Assembly (NCBI RefSeq): GCF_023283535.1
Contig: NZ_JAKILT010000048.1
Coordinates: 1-44,047 of the forward strand
Source of the DNA: Shewanella sairae
Lineage (GTDB): Bacteria; Pseudomonadota; Gammaproteobacteria; Enterobacterales; Shewanellaceae
Length of the DNA: 44,047 nt
Direction: 5' to 3'
Under the pieces are notes generated by a model that was not told where the DNA came from, did no database searches, and saw only the letters and a list, made by a program, of their open reading frames with translations. This document shows positions 43,700 through 44,047 of the stretch, piece by piece. The position numbers were made by a program, and so were the translations under genes. How positions within the stretch are numbered: position 1 is the first letter of the stretch; each line of letters begins with the position of its first letter.

Positions 43700-44047
43700 G
43701 TAGGTCGGCATTTATGCCGTCAGTTATTCTGGTTTTGTCGTCAATGCTGATGGGCTAAAGCCCAACCTACATAAAGCAAGCGTGTGTAGGTCGGCATTTA
43801 TGCCGTCAGTTATTCTGATTTTGTCATCAATGCTGATGGGCTAAAGCCCAACCTACGTAAAGCAAGCGTGGTAGGTCGGCATTGATGCCGTCAGTTATTT
43901 GGATTTTGTCATCAATGCTGATGGGCTAAAGCCCAACCTAGATAAAGCAAGCGTGTGTAGGTCGGCATTGATGCCGTCAGTTATTTGGATTTTGTCATCA
44001 ATGCTGATGGGCTAAAGCCCAACCTAGATAAAGCAAGCGTGTGTAGG
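43700..44047. repeat. Tandem paired-REP (BIME-like) array
   Basis: Four complete units and the start of a fifth begin at 43700, 43786, 43871, 43957 and 44043, so 85 or 86 bp apart. Each unit has GTAGGTCGGCATTTATGCCG at the left and, in reverse orientation, GTAGGTTGGGCTTTAGCCCA at the right, 34 to 38 bp apart. Both are short hairpins starting with GTAG, the hallmark of REP sequences moved by RAYT transposases. No RAYT gene is in the window. Confidence 0.85.

Noticed and set aside
43700..44047. CRISPR array
   Set aside because: Units are contiguous and nearly identical along their whole length with internal inverted hairpins; there are no unique spacers and no cas genes.

Overview
The window looks like chromosome from a marine gammaproteobacterium, most likely Shewanella. 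This rests on the housekeeping proteins and on the blocks gmk-rpoZ-spoT-ridA, trmH, recG and rph-pyrE, and has not been checked by any search. Nearly everything from 1 to 21.5 kb is on the minus strand.

At 1-8,046 is part of an aryl-polyene (APE) pigment operon, read right to left: KS-like protein, acyltransferase, two acyl carrier proteins, small membrane protein, acyl-activating ligase, dehydratase, glycosyltransferase-acyltransferase fusion, and a MIO-type aromatic ammonia-lyase. Genes overlap by 1 to 8 bp or nearly touch. Where the hot-dog thioesterase should follow, there is a 134-bp tandem array of truncated thioesterase starts running off the left edge. At 8.2-17 kb are a DUF3014 protein, RecG, a DesK/NarL-type two-component pair, a secreted TPR-like protein, a Ca2+/Na+ antiporter and an acyl-CoA synthetase. 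At 17.2-21.5 kb are TrmH and the gmk-rpoZ-spoT-ridA operon.

From about 21.8 to 41 kb lies a variable region between gmk and yicC. It holds a DUF805-like membrane protein, a sugar nucleotidyltransferase with an N-acetylhexosamine-kinase-like protein, and an SRAP (HMCES/YedK) protein. Next comes a catabolic locus: a BCCT transporter and a mandelate-racemase-type enzyme on one strand, with a divergent split UxaA-like dehydratase/lyase pair, a LysR regulator and an FCD-type GntR regulator. Two tandem 13-bp palindromes sit just before the split lyase. I read this as uptake and breakdown of an unidentified, probably quaternary-ammonium, hydroxy acid. A NupC transporter and an MTAN-like nucleosidase whose catalytic Asp appears to be Asn follow.

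At 35.5-41 kb is an accessory patch against yicC: a PLD-helicase-DUF3427 protein (possible defence gene), a frameshifted duplicate of the yicC 3' end with its own terminator, a 28-bp-pitch operator array, and hipBA. yicC is a known integration site for mobilizable genomic islands in Vibrio, and the layout fits a decayed insertion. The window closes with intact yicC, divergent rph-pyrE with a clear attenuator-like terminator between them, and four-plus tandem copies of a paired REP (BIME-like) element.
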